Below, one piece after another: positions 26,130 to 37,281 of a stretch of DNA of 64,000 nt (positions are counted from its first letter, which is position 1; every line of letters begins with the position of its first letter). The notes under the pieces are model-generated. The model saw nothing but the letters and a program-made list of their open reading frames with translations. It was not told where the DNA came from and did no database searches. A program made the position numbers and the translations under genes. Source of the stretch: Lactococcus garvieae subsp. garvieae (GTDB taxonomy: Bacteria > Bacillota > Bacilli > Lactobacillales > Streptococcaceae); the NCBI RefSeq assembly GCF_029024465.1, contig NZ_CP118950.1, forward strand, positions 1,922,001-1,986,000. The letters are read 5' to 3'.

Positions 26130-26399
26130 ATGACTTTAGAAAAAACCCGTAAAGAAATTGATGCACTAGACGATCAAATTATTGTGCTTTTAGAAAGACG
26201 TATGTCCTTGGTCGAAGAGGTAATCACAGCTAAGGCAGAAGAAAATAGAGAGGTCTACGATTCTGATCGAGAACACTTTATTTTCGAAAAGATAAAAAAA
26301 AGGACAGAGAAACCCCAATACGAGCCTGCTATCCATTCTATCTATAAAGAAATTATGAAACGTTCCCGAGAATATCAAGAAAAAAATCGCTTTAAATAG
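26130..26399 (+). CDS. Chorismate mutase (AroQ type)
   Basis: The 89-residue protein is an all-helical AroQ-class chorismate mutase (MTLEKTRKEIDALDDQIIVLLERRMSLV at the start, with the conserved Arg, Asp and Lys-Arg positions). It converts chorismate to prephenate for Phe/Tyr synthesis. An in-frame ATG at 26112 lies between -35 and -10 and is rejected. No Shine-Dalgarno is seen. The stop codon is within the terminator stem. Confidence 0.9.
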   Translation: MTLEKTRKEIDALDDQIIVLLERRMSLVEEVITAKAEENREVYDSDREHFIFEKIKKRTEKPQYEPAIHSIYKEIMKRSREYQEKNRFK

Positions 26400-26407
26400 C
26401 GATTTTT
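26382..26407. terminator. Bidirectional terminator
   Basis: AAAATCGCT-TTAAAT-AGCGATTTT, between convergent genes. Confidence 0.92.
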
Positions 26408-26823
26408 CCTTTCATACTTGAATGGAGTGCCATATATTCTAACTGTGGCAAGTCCAAAAGAACCACTTTACTGCTTTTGATTAAATCAGCAGAAAGGAGG
26501 GTATTCAAAAAGCCCTTAATTTCAGTCGTTCCTAATTCCAGACATTCTACAAAAATGATATGTTGCGGTGCTTTCAGTTGACCAAGCAATGCCTCAAAAT
26601 CTTCTTGTTGAAGTGCAGTTTCTGGGTCCTTGCGATTAACAACCGTCAGATCTTCATTTTCTGACAAATATTTGGCGGCAAAGTCCTCAAACAGTGCACC
26701 ATCAGCAGCTGGTTCTTGCGGTCCAGATACTGCATAGGCTCCTCTCTCCAACATCGCAAGTTTTGCAACCTGTCCATAGTCTAGTTTATCTATAATATTT
26801 TTTAAATTTTCTTTTATATCCAT
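26392..26823 (-). CDS. Hypothetical protein, 143 residues
   Basis: An acidic protein of mixed alpha/beta appearance without membrane segments; a central VVLLDLPQLEYMALHSSMKGK ending is notable. I do not recognise the family. There is no good Shine-Dalgarno before the ATG. It is a single gene between convergent chorismate mutase and glnA. Confidence 0.65.
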   Translation of the reverse strand: MDIKENLKNIIDKLDYGQVAKLAMLERGAYAVSGPQEPAADGALFEDFAAKYLSENEDLTVVNRKDPETALQQEDFEALLGQLKAPQHIIFVECLELGTTEIKGFLNTLLSADLIKSSKVVLLDLPQLEYMALHSSMKGKIAI

Positions 26824-26857
26824 ATGTCTAGTTTAGTCTTTTTAGTATAAAAATTCA

Positions 26858-26881
26858 AAAAAAGCATCTCAAGGATGCTTC
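26858..26881 (-). terminator. Terminator after glnA
   Basis: AAGCATC-CTTGA-GATGCTT followed by T7 on the minus strand. Confidence 0.9.
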
Positions 26882-26887
26882 TCTCTT

Positions 26888-28228
26888 TTAGTAAAGTTCC
26901 AAATAGTTATCGATTTCCCATTGGCTTACAAATTGTGCATAGCTCGCCCATTCGATTTTCTTGGCTTCCACAAAGTTAACCAAAACATGCTCACCTAAAG
27001 CAGCCGTTACTACTTCATCTTCACGTAATGCTTTCACAGCATTATGCAAAGTAGAAGGCAGGTCTGTAATACCATGTGCTTTACGTTCACTTTCGGTCAT
27101 TACATAAATATTCGCTTCCACAGCTTCTGGTGCGGTGATTTTATTTTCAATCCCATCAAGACCAGAGGCAAGGAGAACAGCCATTGTCAAATAAGGATTG
27201 GCTGATGGATCTACTGAGCGAAGCTCAACACGTGTAGACATTCCACGAGATGCGGGTACGCGAATCAGCGGTGAGCGGTTACGTCCAGCCCAGGCGATGT
27301 AAACAGGAGCTTCATATCCAGGGACTAAACGTTTGTAGCTATTCACTGTTGGGTTCGTGATTGCGGTATAGTTATAAGCATGCTTAAGTAAACCACCAAT
27401 AAAGTAATTTGCAGCTTCCGAAAGTCCCATATCACCTGCTTCATCATAAAAAGCATTTTGCCCATCTTCTGTGAAGAGCGACATGTTGCAGTGCATACCG
27501 GATCCATTGATACCAAACTTAGGTTTGGCCATAAAGGTTGCGTGTAAACCATGTTTACGCGCGATAGTTTTCACGACAAGTTTAAAGATTTGAATATTAT
27601 CACAAGCTTTCAAAGCATCGGCATACTTGAAGTCGATCTCGTGTTGCCCAACAGCTACTTCATGGTGACTTGCTTCTACTTCAAAACCGAGATCAGTAAG
27701 AACATTTACAATTTCGCGACGTGTATTTCCAGCCAAATCGGTCGGTGCCAGATCAAAATATCCACCTTTATCGTTTACTTCCAGTGTGGGTTCTTGATTT
27801 TCATCAAGCTTGAAGAGGAAAAATTCAGGTTCTGGACCAAGATTGAATTTTTTAAAGCCCAATTTTTCCATATTGTTAAGATTACGCTTCAATACACCAC
27901 GTGGATCTCCTGGGAAAGGTTGTCCTTCTGCTGTATAAACATCACAAATAACGCCAGCTACTTTTCCATACTCATCTCCCCAAGGGAAGATAATCCATGT
28001 GTCCCAATCTGGATAGAGGTACATATCTGATTCATTGATACGGACAAAACCTTCAATTGAACTGCCATCAAACATCATCTTGTTGTCAAAAAGTTTGTCT
28101 AACTGTTCGTCAGTTGCTGGAACTTCTACGTTTTTAAGCGTTCCTAAAATGTCGGTAAACATTAGGCGTAGAAACTTAATATTTTTTTCTTTGACATCAC
28201 GACGGATGTTTGCTGCTGTGATTCCCAT
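26888..28228 (-). CDS. glnA: Glutamine synthetase, type I
   Basis: This 446-residue GSI-alpha enzyme makes glutamine from glutamate, ammonia and ATP. The signatures [30 protein letters not shown] and the C-terminal NRSPLIRVP stretch are present. The adenylylation Tyr region is of the Gram-positive feedback-inhibited form. AAGGAG precedes the ATG. It follows glnR in an operon with GlnR boxes both upstream of glnR and at the glnR/glnA junction. Confidence 0.99.
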   Translation of the reverse strand: MGITAANIRRDVKEKNIKFLRLMFTDILGTLKNVEVPATDEQLDKLFDNKMMFDGSSIEGFVRINESDMYLYPDWDTWIIFPWGDEYGKVAGVICDVYTAEGQPFPGDPRGVLKRNLNNMEKLGFKKFNLGPEPEFFLFKLDENQEPTLEVNDKGGYFDLAPTDLAGNTRREIVNVLTDLGFEVEASHHEVAVGQHEIDFKYADALKACDNIQIFKLVVKTIARKHGLHATFMAKPKFGINGSGMHCNMSLFTEDGQNAFYDEAGDMGLSEAANYFIGGLLKHAYNYTAITNPTVNSYKRLVPGYEAPVYIAWAGRNRSPLIRVPASRGMSTRVELRSVDPSANPYLTMAVLLASGLDGIENKITAPEAVEANIYVMTESERKAHGITDLPSTLHNAVKALREDEVVTAALGEHVLVNFVEAKKIEWASYAQFVSQWEIDNYLELY

Positions 28229-28272
28229 AATACGGCTCCTTTTAAGAATAAACGATGCTTCAATTTCCTTAA

Positions 28273-28289
28273 TGTAAGTTTTTCTTACA
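28273..28289. promoter_or_regulatory. GlnR box overlapping the glnR stop codon
   Basis: TGTAA-N7-TTACA matches the GlnR/TnrA consensus TGTNA-N7-TNACA fully. It covers the glnR TAA (28285-28287) and lies 45 bases upstream of glnA. It is also a hairpin. Confidence 0.7.
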
Positions 28290-28650
28290 TACGCGGCTGG
28301 TTAAAATGAGTGGATGTCGGATGTCCGAAACGACCTTGCTGTGCAAATTCACGTTCTAAAGCAAGATGTACTTCACTGATGGAGAGATTTTTCATAGCTT
28401 TTTTCTGTCTTTGAGCATAGATGCGCTTAATATCAGCGATATTATTGCCTTCCGACAGCAAGTCAGCAATATCAAAAACAATCTCAATATCATTAAGAGA
28501 ATACATGCGGCGGTTGCCTTCGTTACGCTCTGGAAAAAGTAAACCTTGTTCCTCATAATAGCGAATTTGTCGCGCACTCAATCCTGTTAGTTTCATAACA
28601 GTACCAATAGGTAGCACTGCTAGTGAGTGTCTCAATTCACGTTCTTTCAC
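28285..28650 (-). CDS. glnR: Nitrogen regulator GlnR (MerR family)
   Basis: This 121-residue repressor has a MerR helix-turn-helix ([24 protein letters not shown]). In Firmicutes GlnR senses feedback-inhibited glutamine synthetase and represses glnRA and ammonium/glutamine genes. The start is GTG at 28648-28650 with GAGGAG upstream. The C-terminal region ends [12 protein letters not shown] and is the regulatory tail. Confidence 0.97.
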   Translation of the reverse strand: MKERELRHSLAVLPIGTVMKLTGLSARQIRYYEEQGLLFPERNEGNRRMYSLNDIEIVFDIADLLSEGNNIADIKRIYAQRQKKAMKNLSISEVHLALEREFAQQGRFGHPTSTHFNQPRM

Positions 28651-28683
28651 CCGTCATCTCCTCAATTTCAACTCTATGGCCAT

Positions 28684-28736
28684 ATTATAAACCTAGTTTT
28701 ATCTCTTGTCAAAGGTTTATGTCATATCATATAACA
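28684..28736 (-). promoter_or_regulatory. glnRA promoter with GlnR box
   Basis: Consensus TTGACA (28707-28712), 17 bases, TATAAT (28684-28689). A full GlnR box TGTTA-N7-TGACA (28720-28736) sits 7 bases upstream of the -35 and touches the stop of the upstream phosphatase gene. Autorepression of glnRA is expected. Confidence 0.9.
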
Positions 28737-29171
28737 TCACTTGCCATTATTTTCTAAAATATTTAAACAACCTTCTTTTACCAGACGATAAGTTTCCTCG
28801 AAATCTCCCGTATACCAAGGGTCCGGGACTGATTTATTCAAAAGCATTTTTATTTTATGTTTTTGATCTGCAGGAGCCATTTTCTCTAAATTTTCTTTAT
28901 TTAATTCATCCATTGCAATAATTTGATCAAAATATTGAAAATCTTCTTGTGAAATCTGCTGGCTTCCTTTAGTAGCATCAAATGGGATACCATATGCGGT
29001 TAAAAGAGCACGTGTCCCTGGATGGATGGGATTCCCGTGTTCCCAGCTCGACGTGGCTCTACTTTCCACCTCGAAATTTTTTCCCTCTTTTTCAACTAAG
29101 TCTTTCATGACAAACTCAGCCATGGGGCTTCGACAAATATTACCTAAGCAGACAAATACTATTTTTTCCAT
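28737..29171 (-). CDS. Low-molecular-weight protein tyrosine phosphatase
   Basis: The 144-residue enzyme has the P-loop CLGNICRS (Cys8 nucleophile, Arg14) and the general-acid loop VPDPWYTGDFEETY. It dephosphorylates phosphotyrosine or arginine in cytoplasmic proteins. It is not near a capsule operon. There is no Shine-Dalgarno; TGC-TATAAT ends 6 bases before the ATG. Confidence 0.92.
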   Translation of the reverse strand: MEKIVFVCLGNICRSPMAEFVMKDLVEKEGKNFEVESRATSSWEHGNPIHPGTRALLTAYGIPFDATKGSQQISQEDFQYFDQIIAMDELNKENLEKMAPADQKHKIKMLLNKSVPDPWYTGDFEETYRLVKEGCLNILENNGK

Positions 29172-29240
29172 ATCTTCATTATAGCACAGCTCTGGGTATA
29201 AAAATTACCATATAAAGAAATTTTACTCAAGTAAGACATA

Positions 29241-29270
29241 TAAAAAATACTCCATATGGAGTATTTTTTA
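29241..29270. terminator. Terminator after ruvB
   Basis: A perfect AAAAAATACTCC/GGAGTATTTTTT stem around ATAT that also overlaps the ruvB stop. Confidence 0.92.
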
Positions 29271-30266
29271 TTTCTCTTGATAAGGGTAACCCAAATGTTC
29301 ATAGGCTTTAGGTGTCGCTTTACGTCCTTGCTTCGTTCTCATGATAAAGCCCTTTTGAATCAGGTAAGGCTCATACATATCTTCGACAGTTTCTTGATCT
29401 TCTGCTATATTAACCGCCAGCGTCCCTAAACCTACCGGACCTCCATTATACATTTCGATCATTGTACGTAAGATTTTTTGGTCAATATAGTCAAGTCCCG
29501 CATTGTCCACATCTAAAATCTGAAGTGCTTTATCTGTGATTTCTTTATCTACACGGCCGTCACCCATAATTTGCGCAAAATCTCGAACGCGCTTCAGCAG
29601 ACGATTTGCGATACGTGGGGTACCTCGGCTTCGCAATGCAATCTCAAGCGCACCTTGGTCTACAATCTCCACTTCAAAGATATCTGCTGTCCGTTTGACG
29701 ATTTCCTCCAAGTCACGTTCAGTGTAATACTCCATATGTGCCGAAATTCCAAAACGCGCACGCAGAGGATTTGAAAGCATCCCAGCTCGCGTTGTTGCAC
29801 CCACTAATGTAAAAGGCGGCAAATCCAAATGAACCGAACGGCTGCCATCGCCAGATCCTAGCATGATATCAATGTAGAAGTCTTCCATGGCAGAGTAAAG
29901 TACCTCTTCTACTTGCATCGGCATGCGGTGGATTTCATCAATAAAAAGGACATCTCCTGGCTCAAGCTCGTTCAAGATAGCAACTAAATCTCCTGGTTTT
30001 TCAATTGCTGGTCCAGATGTTTGTTTGATGTTGACCCCTAGCTCATTCGAAATAACAAAGGCCATGGTTGTTTTCCCCAAGCCGGGAGGCCCAAAAAGAA
30101 GCACGTGATCCAGTACTTCTTCACGTAGTCTTGCTGCTTTGATAAATATTTCAAGTTGTTCTTTAACCTTGTCTTGACCGATGTATTGATTGAAAAATTG
30201 AGGCCTTAAAGACTTCTCAACCATCATTTCATCTTCAAGTGGTGTTGCTGATAAGTTTTCGTTCAT
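29268..30266 (-). CDS. ruvB: Holliday junction helicase RuvB
   Basis: This 332-residue AAA+ motor drives branch migration with RuvA. Walker [10 protein letters not shown] (59-67), DEIHRM (Walker B) and GATTRAGML (sensor 1) are present, with a C-terminal winged helix. Although it follows ruvA, a terminator-like hairpin and its own TGT-TATAAT lie between; the -10 ends 7 bases before the ATG and no Shine-Dalgarno is seen. Confidence 0.98.
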   Translation of the reverse strand: MNENLSATPLEDEMMVEKSLRPQFFNQYIGQDKVKEQLEIFIKAARLREEVLDHVLLFGPPGLGKTTMAFVISNELGVNIKQTSGPAIEKPGDLVAILNELEPGDVLFIDEIHRMPMQVEEVLYSAMEDFYIDIMLGSGDGSRSVHLDLPPFTLVGATTRAGMLSNPLRARFGISAHMEYYTERDLEEIVKRTADIFEVEIVDQGALEIALRSRGTPRIANRLLKRVRDFAQIMGDGRVDKEITDKALQILDVDNAGLDYIDQKILRTMIEMYNGGPVGLGTLAVNIAEDQETVEDMYEPYLIQKGFIMRTKQGRKATPKAYEHLGYPYQEK

Positions 30267-30273
30267 TGTTTTT

Positions 30274-30306
30274 ATTATAACAAAAATCCGTGTTGTACGG
30301 ATTTTA
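30274..30306 (-). promoter_or_regulatory. ruvA terminator and ruvB leaderless promoter
   Basis: AAAATCCGT/ACGGATTTT (30283-30305) with T run ends ruvA. The TGT-TATAAT (-10 at 30274-30279) starts directly in the T run and ends 7 bases before ruvB. Confidence 0.7.
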
Positions 30307-30894
30307 TTTCATCATTAATTTGAGAGCGGCCTTAATATACTCTTCACTGGTCAATCCAGATTCAGCTTCAAGTTTCTTCTGAATTTTCTTAAGTTCAGTT
30401 GCTTTATAGCCTAAGGCTTGCAAAGCTTCAATCGCTTCAATAAGAGCTAGGTTTTCATTTTTAGCCGCAGTTTTGACCATTTCAGCTGAAGCTGTGGCAT
30501 CAAATTTACCAGCTAAATCCAGAACCATCTGCATCGCTGTTTTTTTACCGACACCTGGAAATTTCGTCAAATACTTAATGTCACTATTGTCGATCGCATG
30601 AACAAGACCCACGTTATCATCTGCAGCAATGATTGCTAAGGCAGATTTTGGACCAATGCCTGAGACACTAATCAAACGTAAAAACAAAGATTTCTCTGCA
30701 TCATCCATAAAGCCATATAAGCTATGTGCATCTTCCCTAATCACTTGGTGCACATATATTTCAATTTCTTGATTCATCCTATGGGACCAAGCATAGGGAT
30801 TTGCTACATTGATGAGGTAACCAATATTGGCGACATCAACAACGATATATGTTGGTGTAATTTTAACTAACTTACCTTTGAAGTATTCGTACAT
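30304..30894 (-). CDS. ruvA: Holliday junction protein RuvA
   Basis: This 196-residue protein binds four-way junctions and loads RuvB. It has an N-terminal OB-fold (1-62), two helix-hairpin-helix motifs ([26 protein letters not shown]) and the C-terminal RuvB-binding helix bundle. Its ATG overlaps the stop of the glycosyltransferase gene (TAATG), so it is coupled to it. Confidence 0.97.
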   Translation of the reverse strand: MYEYFKGKLVKITPTYIVVDVANIGYLINVANPYAWSHRMNQEIEIYVHQVIREDAHSLYGFMDDAEKSLFLRLISVSGIGPKSALAIIAADDNVGLVHAIDNSDIKYLTKFPGVGKKTAMQMVLDLAGKFDATASAEMVKTAAKNENLALIEAIEALQALGYKATELKKIQKKLEAESGLTSEEYIKAALKLMMK

Positions 30895-31856
30895 TAGTCC
30901 TCATCACCTTCTGTGTTAATAAAGTCTTGGATAATAAAACGTGGGCGTGCTTTAACTTCAAGGAAGATTTTACCAATATACTCACCAATAATCCCAAGGG
31001 CCAAGAGTTGAATGCCACCTAGCCCAATAATAGCAACCATGATTGAGGCCCAACCCGTCGTTGGGAAGCCGCCGATGAAATGACGCACCACAACATAGAT
31101 TCCAGCTACAAAAGCAAGCAGGAACATCGTCAAGCCAGTCCAGAAAATAAAGCGCATAGGTGTTGCTGAAGTTGAAGTAATCCCATCAATCGCAAAACTC
31201 ACCATCTTTTTGAGGGGATACTTGCTTTCCCCTGCAAAACGTTCTCCACGTTTATAGTAAACATTAGTTGATTTATATCCTACAAGAGGAACCATTCCAC
31301 GTAAAAAGAGATTTACTTCTTCATACTCAGCCAAACCATTTAAGGCACGACTGCTCATCAGGCGGAAGTCTGCCGAATTAGGCACAGATTCACTGCCTAG
31401 TTTCTTCATCAAGCCATAAAAAGCCATTGCTGTACGACGTTTAAATGCCGTATCTGTGTCTCGATTATCACGGACGCCATAAACGACTTCGTAGCCTTTT
31501 TCATACTCTTCAAGCATTGCATCAATAGCATTGATATCGTCCTGTAAGTCTGCATCCATTGAAATAACAGCATCTGCTAAGTCTTTAACTTGCATCAATC
31601 CCGCCAAGAGCGCATTTTGATGACCTCTGTTACGTGAGAGATTGATCCCACTAAACATCGGGTTAGCCGCATGTTTTTCTTGAATTTTTTCCCAGGTACT
31701 GTCTCGCGAACCATCATTAACATAAACAACGCGGCTTTTTTCATCAATCTTCCCAGCTTTTTTCAAAGCTGCATATTTTTCTTCAAGGCGGCGAGATGTT
31801 TCATCAAGCACCAATTCCTCGTTGTAACAAGGGACTACCATGTATAAAGTTGTCAT
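30894..31856 (-). CDS. Family 2 glycosyltransferase (GtrB/YkcC-like)
   Basis: This 320-residue protein has a GT-A domain ([28 protein letters not shown], the DXD-type motif) and two C-terminal membrane helices (about 235-258 and 270-293). Proteins of this type transfer a sugar to undecaprenyl phosphate at the inner membrane face for later cell-wall glycosylation. It sits between mutL and ruvA, separated from both by under 20 bases, so the repair genes and this enzyme share a message. Confidence 0.88.
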   Translation of the reverse strand: MTTLYMVVPCYNEELVLDETSRRLEEKYAALKKAGKIDEKSRVVYVNDGSRDSTWEKIQEKHAANPMFSGINLSRNRGHQNALLAGLMQVKDLADAVISMDADLQDDINAIDAMLEEYEKGYEVVYGVRDNRDTDTAFKRRTAMAFYGLMKKLGSESVPNSADFRLMSSRALNGLAEYEEVNLFLRGMVPLVGYKSTNVYYKRGERFAGESKYPLKKMVSFAIDGITSTSATPMRFIFWTGLTMFLLAFVAGIYVVVRHFIGGFPTTGWASIMVAIIGLGGIQLLALGIIGEYIGKIFLEVKARPRFIIQDFINTEGDED

Positions 31857-31875
31857 TTTCCTTCTTTTCCTATTT

Positions 31876-33765
31876 TTAATTTATATTCTTCCAACTTGCG
31901 GCTTTAGAGAGATGTGTTTCTTGACGACGCCGGAACATTTTTTCTAAATCTCCACCATTAAAATGGACAATTGTTGGACGTCCATGCGCACAAGAGTAAG
32001 GATTCTCACAAGTAGCAAGTTCTTTCACTAATGCCCGTGCTGATTCTGCATCAAGCGGATGATTTGCCTTAATCGAGCTCTTACATGCCACCATTGTTGC
32101 TAAATCATGTCGGTATTTTTTGACTGAGAATTCTTTTGTCAAAAGGATTTCATCAATCATCTCATAAACCGTTTCTTCCAAGTCGTTTTCTTGAAGCCAT
32201 GTGGGGTGTTCACGCAGAATGAATTGATTTTCTCCATATTCCTCAAGGAACAATCCAGCTTCTTCCAAAATATGTTTTCGGTCTAAAAACATCAAAAAAT
32301 CATTCTTAGGTAGACTAAAGATATAAGGGGCCAGCAAAATTTGTTGGTCCATGCTGACTTCACCGATTTTATCCCGCCAATATTCATATTTTATACGCTC
32401 TTGAGCTGCATGTTGATCAATAATATAAAGACCATCTTGCGCTTGGCAAAGCAGGTAAGTAGCATGCAGTTGTGCCAGATATTCCAAATCAGGAAAGGCT
32501 GTTTTTCCTTCTATTCCTTTTGAGCTTTCCGGTGCTTGTTTTTCTTCAAGCACCACTTCTTCGAAAATAGAAGGTGTACTAGGGGCTTCTTCTGGAGGTA
32601 GAACTTTCTCCTGAGGGCTATTGTACGTCTCACGTACCTGAGTTTTATCCACAAAGAAATCCTGACTCACCTTATCATAGTAAAGGTTTGCTGATTTGCT
32701 CTCCCTTACAACTTCTGGTTGTTCCTCTAGTTTTACACGTCGTGAATTGAGATTTTCCAATGCATCAGGAATTAAAGTTTGCTCCACAAAAACACTTTGA
32801 ATAGCTTCTGTAATCAAGCGCATGAGTTCACGCTCTTTTGACAAGCGGACTTCTTGCTTAGTCGGGTGCACATTGACATCGGCTAATTGTGGATCAATCT
32901 CAATAGAAAGCACAACGATAGGGAAACGTCCCACCATCAAGCGGTTGCCGTATCCTTCAAGGATTGCACGATTCAGCAAGAAATTTTTGATGAAACGTCC
33001 ATTTATCATCAAGGTGATGTAATTACGGTTAGCACGCGTCAGCTCGGGCAGGCTCACGTATCCCGAAATCGTAAAGTCTAAATCTTCCGCCTCCACTTTC
33101 AACATTTTTTTAGCGGTTGGCAGGCCGTAAACACTGGCAATAACTTGCCGTAAATCACCATTTCCTGCCGTTTTCATCAGCTCTCTACCCTCATTGATCA
33201 GCGTGAAAGAAATCTCAGGGTGAGCCATACTTTGGCGATTAATAACATCCGTGATGTGGCTAAGTTCTGCTTGCAAGGAGCGGATATATTTTAAGCGTGC
33301 CGGCGTATTGTAGAAAAGGTTTTGTACAGTAACCTTGGTCCCTTCTCTTTGGGCAATTGCTTCTAATGTGTCCACTTTTCCACCATGACTTACCAAGCGC
33401 GTGCCGGACTCTTCATCCGTCACACTTGTCTCGATAGAAAATTCACTGACCGAAGCAATTGAAGGCATCGCTTCACCCCTAAATCCAAGCGTACGTATTT
33501 TAAACAAATCCGCTTTATTTTTGATTTTACTGGTTGCGTGCCGCTTTAAAGCCTTAGCAACATCTTCTTTTTCAATCCCCGTTCCATTGTCAATCACTTC
33601 AATGAGCCGTAAGCCACTCTCTTGAATTTTCACAATGATACGCGTTGCACCAGCATCAATGGAGTTTTCTACTAATTCTTTTACAACGCTAGCAGGCCGT
33701 TCTACGACTTCACCTGCTGCTATCTGATTCGCAAGTGATTCATCAAGTTCGATTATTTTTCCCAC
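31876..33765 (-). CDS. mutL: DNA mismatch repair protein MutL
   Basis: This 629-residue protein has a GHKL ATPase domain (1-330; [32 protein letters not shown]) and a C-terminal dimerisation/endonuclease domain; the DQHAAQERI motif and the zinc-site CxxCxHGRPT-type end ([13 protein letters not shown]) are present. GGAGGT precedes the ATG. A TGC-TATAAT promoter lies about 60 bases upstream. It is separated from mutS by a membrane-protein gene. Confidence 0.98.
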   Translation of the reverse strand: MGKIIELDESLANQIAAGEVVERPASVVKELVENSIDAGATRIIVKIQESGLRLIEVIDNGTGIEKEDVAKALKRHATSKIKNKADLFKIRTLGFRGEAMPSIASVSEFSIETSVTDEESGTRLVSHGGKVDTLEAIAQREGTKVTVQNLFYNTPARLKYIRSLQAELSHITDVINRQSMAHPEISFTLINEGRELMKTAGNGDLRQVIASVYGLPTAKKMLKVEAEDLDFTISGYVSLPELTRANRNYITLMINGRFIKNFLLNRAILEGYGNRLMVGRFPIVVLSIEIDPQLADVNVHPTKQEVRLSKERELMRLITEAIQSVFVEQTLIPDALENLNSRRVKLEEQPEVVRESKSANLYYDKVSQDFFVDKTQVRETYNSPQEKVLPPEEAPSTPSIFEEVVLEEKQAPESSKGIEGKTAFPDLEYLAQLHATYLLCQAQDGLYIIDQHAAQERIKYEYWRDKIGEVSMDQQILLAPYIFSLPKNDFLMFLDRKHILEEAGLFLEEYGENQFILREHPTWLQENDLEETVYEMIDEILLTKEFSVKKYRHDLATMVACKSSIKANHPLDAESARALVKELATCENPYSCAHGRPTIVHFNGGDLEKMFRRRQETHLSKAASWKNIN

Positions 33766-33885
33766 TTATTCAGACCTCCGCATCAAGTGACTGTTTCGCT
33801 TTTTCATAGTCAGTACTTATTATAGCATATTTTCAAGAGACAAATTTGAAAGCTGAAGAAGCTTCTTGATAACAAAGAGAACCTC

Positions 33886-33917
33886 TCCTGAAATACACCG
33901 GAGAGGTCTCTCATATT
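33886..33917 (-). other. Hairpin after the acidic membrane protein gene
   Basis: GAGACCTCTCC and GGAGAGGTTCTC arms form a strong stem downstream of the 33938 gene on the minus strand. The T run after it is weak, so termination may be partial. Confidence 0.55.
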
Positions 33918-33937
33918 ATCACTTCGTCAATCTATTT

Positions 33938-34600
33938 TTAATACTGAAGCTGATCCATATTACTGAATATAGCTGCGCCAATAATCATAAAGAAAAGCAA
34001 GAGAAGAACGGTAACTACTGCACCAATGATAAAGGCGACTAAACCGGCACGGTTCCAACCGTCCATAACCTTACGAAACTCTTCTTCATCACGGTAGCGA
34101 TTGTCTGGATTTTGTAGCGCCCAACGTTCTCCATTGAGACCGAAAACAATAGCCCAAACAATACCAAAAATCCAGCCAAGCCAAGGAATAACCACAAGTA
34201 AACTGAGCAAACCTAGGTAAGAGCGATTCGCTACACCAAAGAAAACAGGCATCGCCATTGCGCCCCAGTTCCATTTTGGAGTTATTCCTGATTTGACACG
34301 GTTGTCTGCCAAAAATGGCCAATCTGCATAATTATACTGAGAAACTTTAGGTTCTTCAGTTGCTTCTTTGTCAGTAATAAAATCATCTTTTAATTCTGCA
34401 ACAGGTGCTTCAACTTCTTGCTCTGTAATAGTCTCTCCACTTTCCACTGGCTCATCAGCAGGAGAAGGTTTATCTGTCTCTGACACAACAAGAATTTCTT
34501 CCTCTGTCACTTCAGGAGCTGTGTCAACGCCCTCTTCTACTATAGCTTCAACTTCGGGGACCTCAGGTGTTTCGAGAATTTTATCTTTATCTTCCGCCAT
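33938..34600 (-). CDS. Membrane protein with acidic N-terminal region
   Basis: The 220-residue product has an acidic, Glu/Val/Pro-rich N-terminal half (1-95, little expected structure) and a C-terminal half with hydrophobic segments around 122-137, 139-155 and 188-210, a Trp-rich YNYADWPFL/KWNWGAM stretch and LNGERWALQN. No enzyme motif is seen. AAGGAGAG precedes the ATG. It lies between mutS and mutL. I do not recognise a function; the C-terminal part recalls DUF2628-like membrane proteins. Confidence 0.7.
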   Translation of the reverse strand: MAEDKDKILETPEVPEVEAIVEEGVDTAPEVTEEEILVVSETDKPSPADEPVESGETITEQEVEAPVAELKDDFITDKEATEEPKVSQYNYADWPFLADNRVKSGITPKWNWGAMAMPVFFGVANRSYLGLLSLLVVIPWLGWIFGIVWAIVFGLNGERWALQNPDNRYRDEEEFRKVMDGWNRAGLVAFIIGAVVTVLLLLFFMIIGAAIFSNMDQLQY

Positions 34601-34665
34601 ATACTCTCCTTTTAACGCTTCTTTATTTACTTCATTCTAACAATTTTGCCATTAAAAACCAAATC

Positions 34666-37173
34666 TTACAGCTTGTCTTTGAGATCCCATAAAAAGTTCA
34701 AAGCTTCGCGTGCTGTCATATTATCGACATTCGTTTCTTTTAATCTCTCAATCAACTCTTGATGGTTATCTTCAAAAGTGAAAAGGCTCAATTGCTCTTT
34801 TTCAACTACGGGTGCTTTACTCATTACAGGCTTATTCTCCAACTTTTGCAGAATAATATCGGCACGTTCAAGTAATTTTGTTGGCAGTCCTGCAATTTTA
34901 GCCACATGAATACCATAGGATTTATCTGCTGGACCTTCCGTAATCTTATGCAAGAAAGTCACATCACCACCTTTTTCCAAGGTTGCAACATGCACATTTT
35001 CTAACTCCTCAAGACTGTCTGCCAACTCCGTCAGCTCATGGTAATGTGTCGCAAAGAGTGTTTTAGCATGAATATTATCATGAATATACTCAATAATCGA
35101 CTGCGCCAAAGCCATTCCGTCATAAGTTGCAGTGCCTCGTCCAAGTTCATCAAAAATGATTAAAGAATGCGGCGTAGCATGTTGGATAGCATGGTTGGCT
35201 TCCATCATTTCAACCATAAAGGTCGACTCTCCTGAAATTAAGTTATCACTTGCACCAATACGTGTAAAAATCGCATCAAATATCGGAAGTTCAGCAAGCT
35301 CAGCTGGTACGAAAGAGCCGATCTGTGCCATAATGACAATCATCGCAAATTGACGCATGTAGGTTGATTTACCAGACATATTTGGCCCAGTGATAAGCTG
35401 AATTGCGGTTTGATTTGGCAACTTAATGTCATTGGGTACATATTCTTGAGCGCCAAGAACACTCTCCACCACAGGATGACGCCCTTTTACAATATTTACC
35501 TTTCGCTCTGGGGTAAAAATGGGACGAGTATACTGGTATTTTTCCGCAACGGTCGCTAAGCTTTGCAAACAGTCGATACTGGCAATTGCTTTTGCTAATT
35601 TTTGCAGGCGCGAGATATATTGTTCAGTCTCTGTACGTACCTGCGCAAAAAGATCATATTCTAAAACACTTGATTTTTCACGCGCTTCAAGCATAATTTC
35701 TTCGATTTCAGCCAACTCTTTTGAACCAAAGCGCTCTGAATTTTTCAAGGTTGCCTTACGATAAAAATGGTCAGGAACACTGCCAAGCTGACTTTGCGTA
35801 ATATGGAAATAATAACCGTCTTTGCGGTTGAAATCAATTCTTAATGTCGAGATTCCTGTGTTGGCTTTTTCTTTCGCTTCCAACTCTGCTATCCATGAAG
35901 TACCGTTTGTTAAAGCTTCGCGATATTTGTCCAGTTGCGCATTATAACCTGACTTAATGACGCCCCCTTCAGTAATGACACGTTGCGCTGATTCATCAAT
36001 TGCCTGACGTATTAAGGCGATAAGTTCTGGAATTTCATCCAGTTGAGAGATGAGGGGGTCCAGAACTGGATTGTTCATGGTCAGTAAAACATTTTTAATG
36101 CCTGGGACATTCGACAAGGAATTTTCCAACTGCAAATAATCCACGGGAAGAACTTTACCGAAGGACACTCGGGAAGCTAGGCGTTCAAGGTCATAAACAC
36201 CTTTGAGAGCCTCAATCAAATCGGCACGTTCAAAGAAATTGTCCACGAAAAGTTGTACAACATCCGCACGTTTATTGATGGCGTCAGCAGAAATCAACGG
36301 GCGGTCTACCCAACTTCGGAGTAAACGTGTCCCCATAGCTGTTTTGGTTTGATCAAGCAACCAATAAAGAGTGCCATGCTTTTTTCCTTCTCGTTTATTG
36401 GCGGTTAACTCCAGAGAAGATTTCGTTGCAAAGTCCATTTGCAGAAAGTCTTTTATTTCATAGTGTTCCACTTCCTGCAAGTGGCTCAAGTCCCTTAATT
36501 GAGTACGCTTAATGTAGGCCAAGAGTTTTGAAGCCACTTGATTTTCTAAGGGAGAAAGTGTGGAAGCAATGTCTTCATAATCATACTGCTTTGAGACCAT
36601 CACATTCAGTTGCTTTTCAAAGACTTGTCTGTCATCGTCTGATAGCTCATAACCCACAACAATCTCACGTGCCTTTAGGGAGGATATCTCACTGAGGGCT
36701 GCTGAAAAGTCGGAGAATTGAGTGGCTTTAAATTCGCCTGTCGATAGATCCATATAAGCCAGGGAAAATGTTTCAGAAGCTTTATCCAAGGCCACTAAAA
36801 AGTTATTCTCAGTTGTTAAACCCACATCTACAGCTGTACCTGGTGTAATAACTTGCGTAACCGCGCGTTTGACGATACCAGCAGCCGTTTTAGGGTCTTC
36901 CATTTGCTCTGCCACGGCAACCTTATGGCCTAAATTCACAAGCTGCTCGATATATTGATCTGCTGAATGGTGAGGAACGCCTGCCATCGGAATCGGATTT
37001 TCTGCATTCTTATTGCGCGAAGTCAGAGATAATTCTAAAATTTGTGCTGCATTCACTGCATCTTCATAAAAAAGCTCGTAAAAATCTCCCATGCGAAAGA
37101 GCAAGAAAGCATCCGGATAATCAGCTTTGATATCAAGATATTGCTGCATTCCTGGTGAAATTTTTTCAGACAT
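34666..37173 (-). CDS. mutS: DNA mismatch repair protein MutS
   Basis: This 835-residue mismatch-recognition ATPase has the N-terminal mismatch domain ([12 protein letters not shown] with the Phe-x-Glu reader), lever and clamp domains, the Walker [15 protein letters not shown] (about 592), and [12 protein letters not shown]. The C-terminal end shows the Lys/Gln-rich beta-clamp region (QLSLF). GGAA-type site weak: the 5' end has AGAAAGAAG before the ATG and a TGT-TATAAT about 45 bases upstream. It follows ricA-like and argR. Confidence 0.98.
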   Translation of the reverse strand: MSEKISPGMQQYLDIKADYPDAFLLFRMGDFYELFYEDAVNAAQILELSLTSRNKNAENPIPMAGVPHHSADQYIEQLVNLGHKVAVAEQMEDPKTAAGIVKRAVTQVITPGTAVDVGLTTENNFLVALDKASETFSLAYMDLSTGEFKATQFSDFSAALSEISSLKAREIVVGYELSDDDRQVFEKQLNVMVSKQYDYEDIASTLSPLENQVASKLLAYIKRTQLRDLSHLQEVEHYEIKDFLQMDFATKSSLELTANKREGKKHGTLYWLLDQTKTAMGTRLLRSWVDRPLISADAINKRADVVQLFVDNFFERADLIEALKGVYDLERLASRVSFGKVLPVDYLQLENSLSNVPGIKNVLLTMNNPVLDPLISQLDEIPELIALIRQAIDESAQRVITEGGVIKSGYNAQLDKYREALTNGTSWIAELEAKEKANTGISTLRIDFNRKDGYYFHITQSQLGSVPDHFYRKATLKNSERFGSKELAEIEEIMLEAREKSSVLEYDLFAQVRTETEQYISRLQKLAKAIASIDCLQSLATVAEKYQYTRPIFTPERKVNIVKGRHPVVESVLGAQEYVPNDIKLPNQTAIQLITGPNMSGKSTYMRQFAMIVIMAQIGSFVPAELAELPIFDAIFTRIGASDNLISGESTFMVEMMEANHAIQHATPHSLIIFDELGRGTATYDGMALAQSIIEYIHDNIHAKTLFATHYHELTELADSLEELENVHVATLEKGGDVTFLHKITEGPADKSYGIHVAKIAGLPTKLLERADIILQKLENKPVMSKAPVVEKEQLSLFTFEDNHQELIERLKETNVDNMTAREALNFLWDLKDKL

Positions 37174-37281
37174 ATAATTCTTCTTTCTTTTGAAAATTGT
37201 TTGCTTCTATTATAACATACAAAAAGCCAGCTCAAGCTTGGAGGTAAAACAAAAAGGACACGAGGTCCTTCTCCCAATAGC

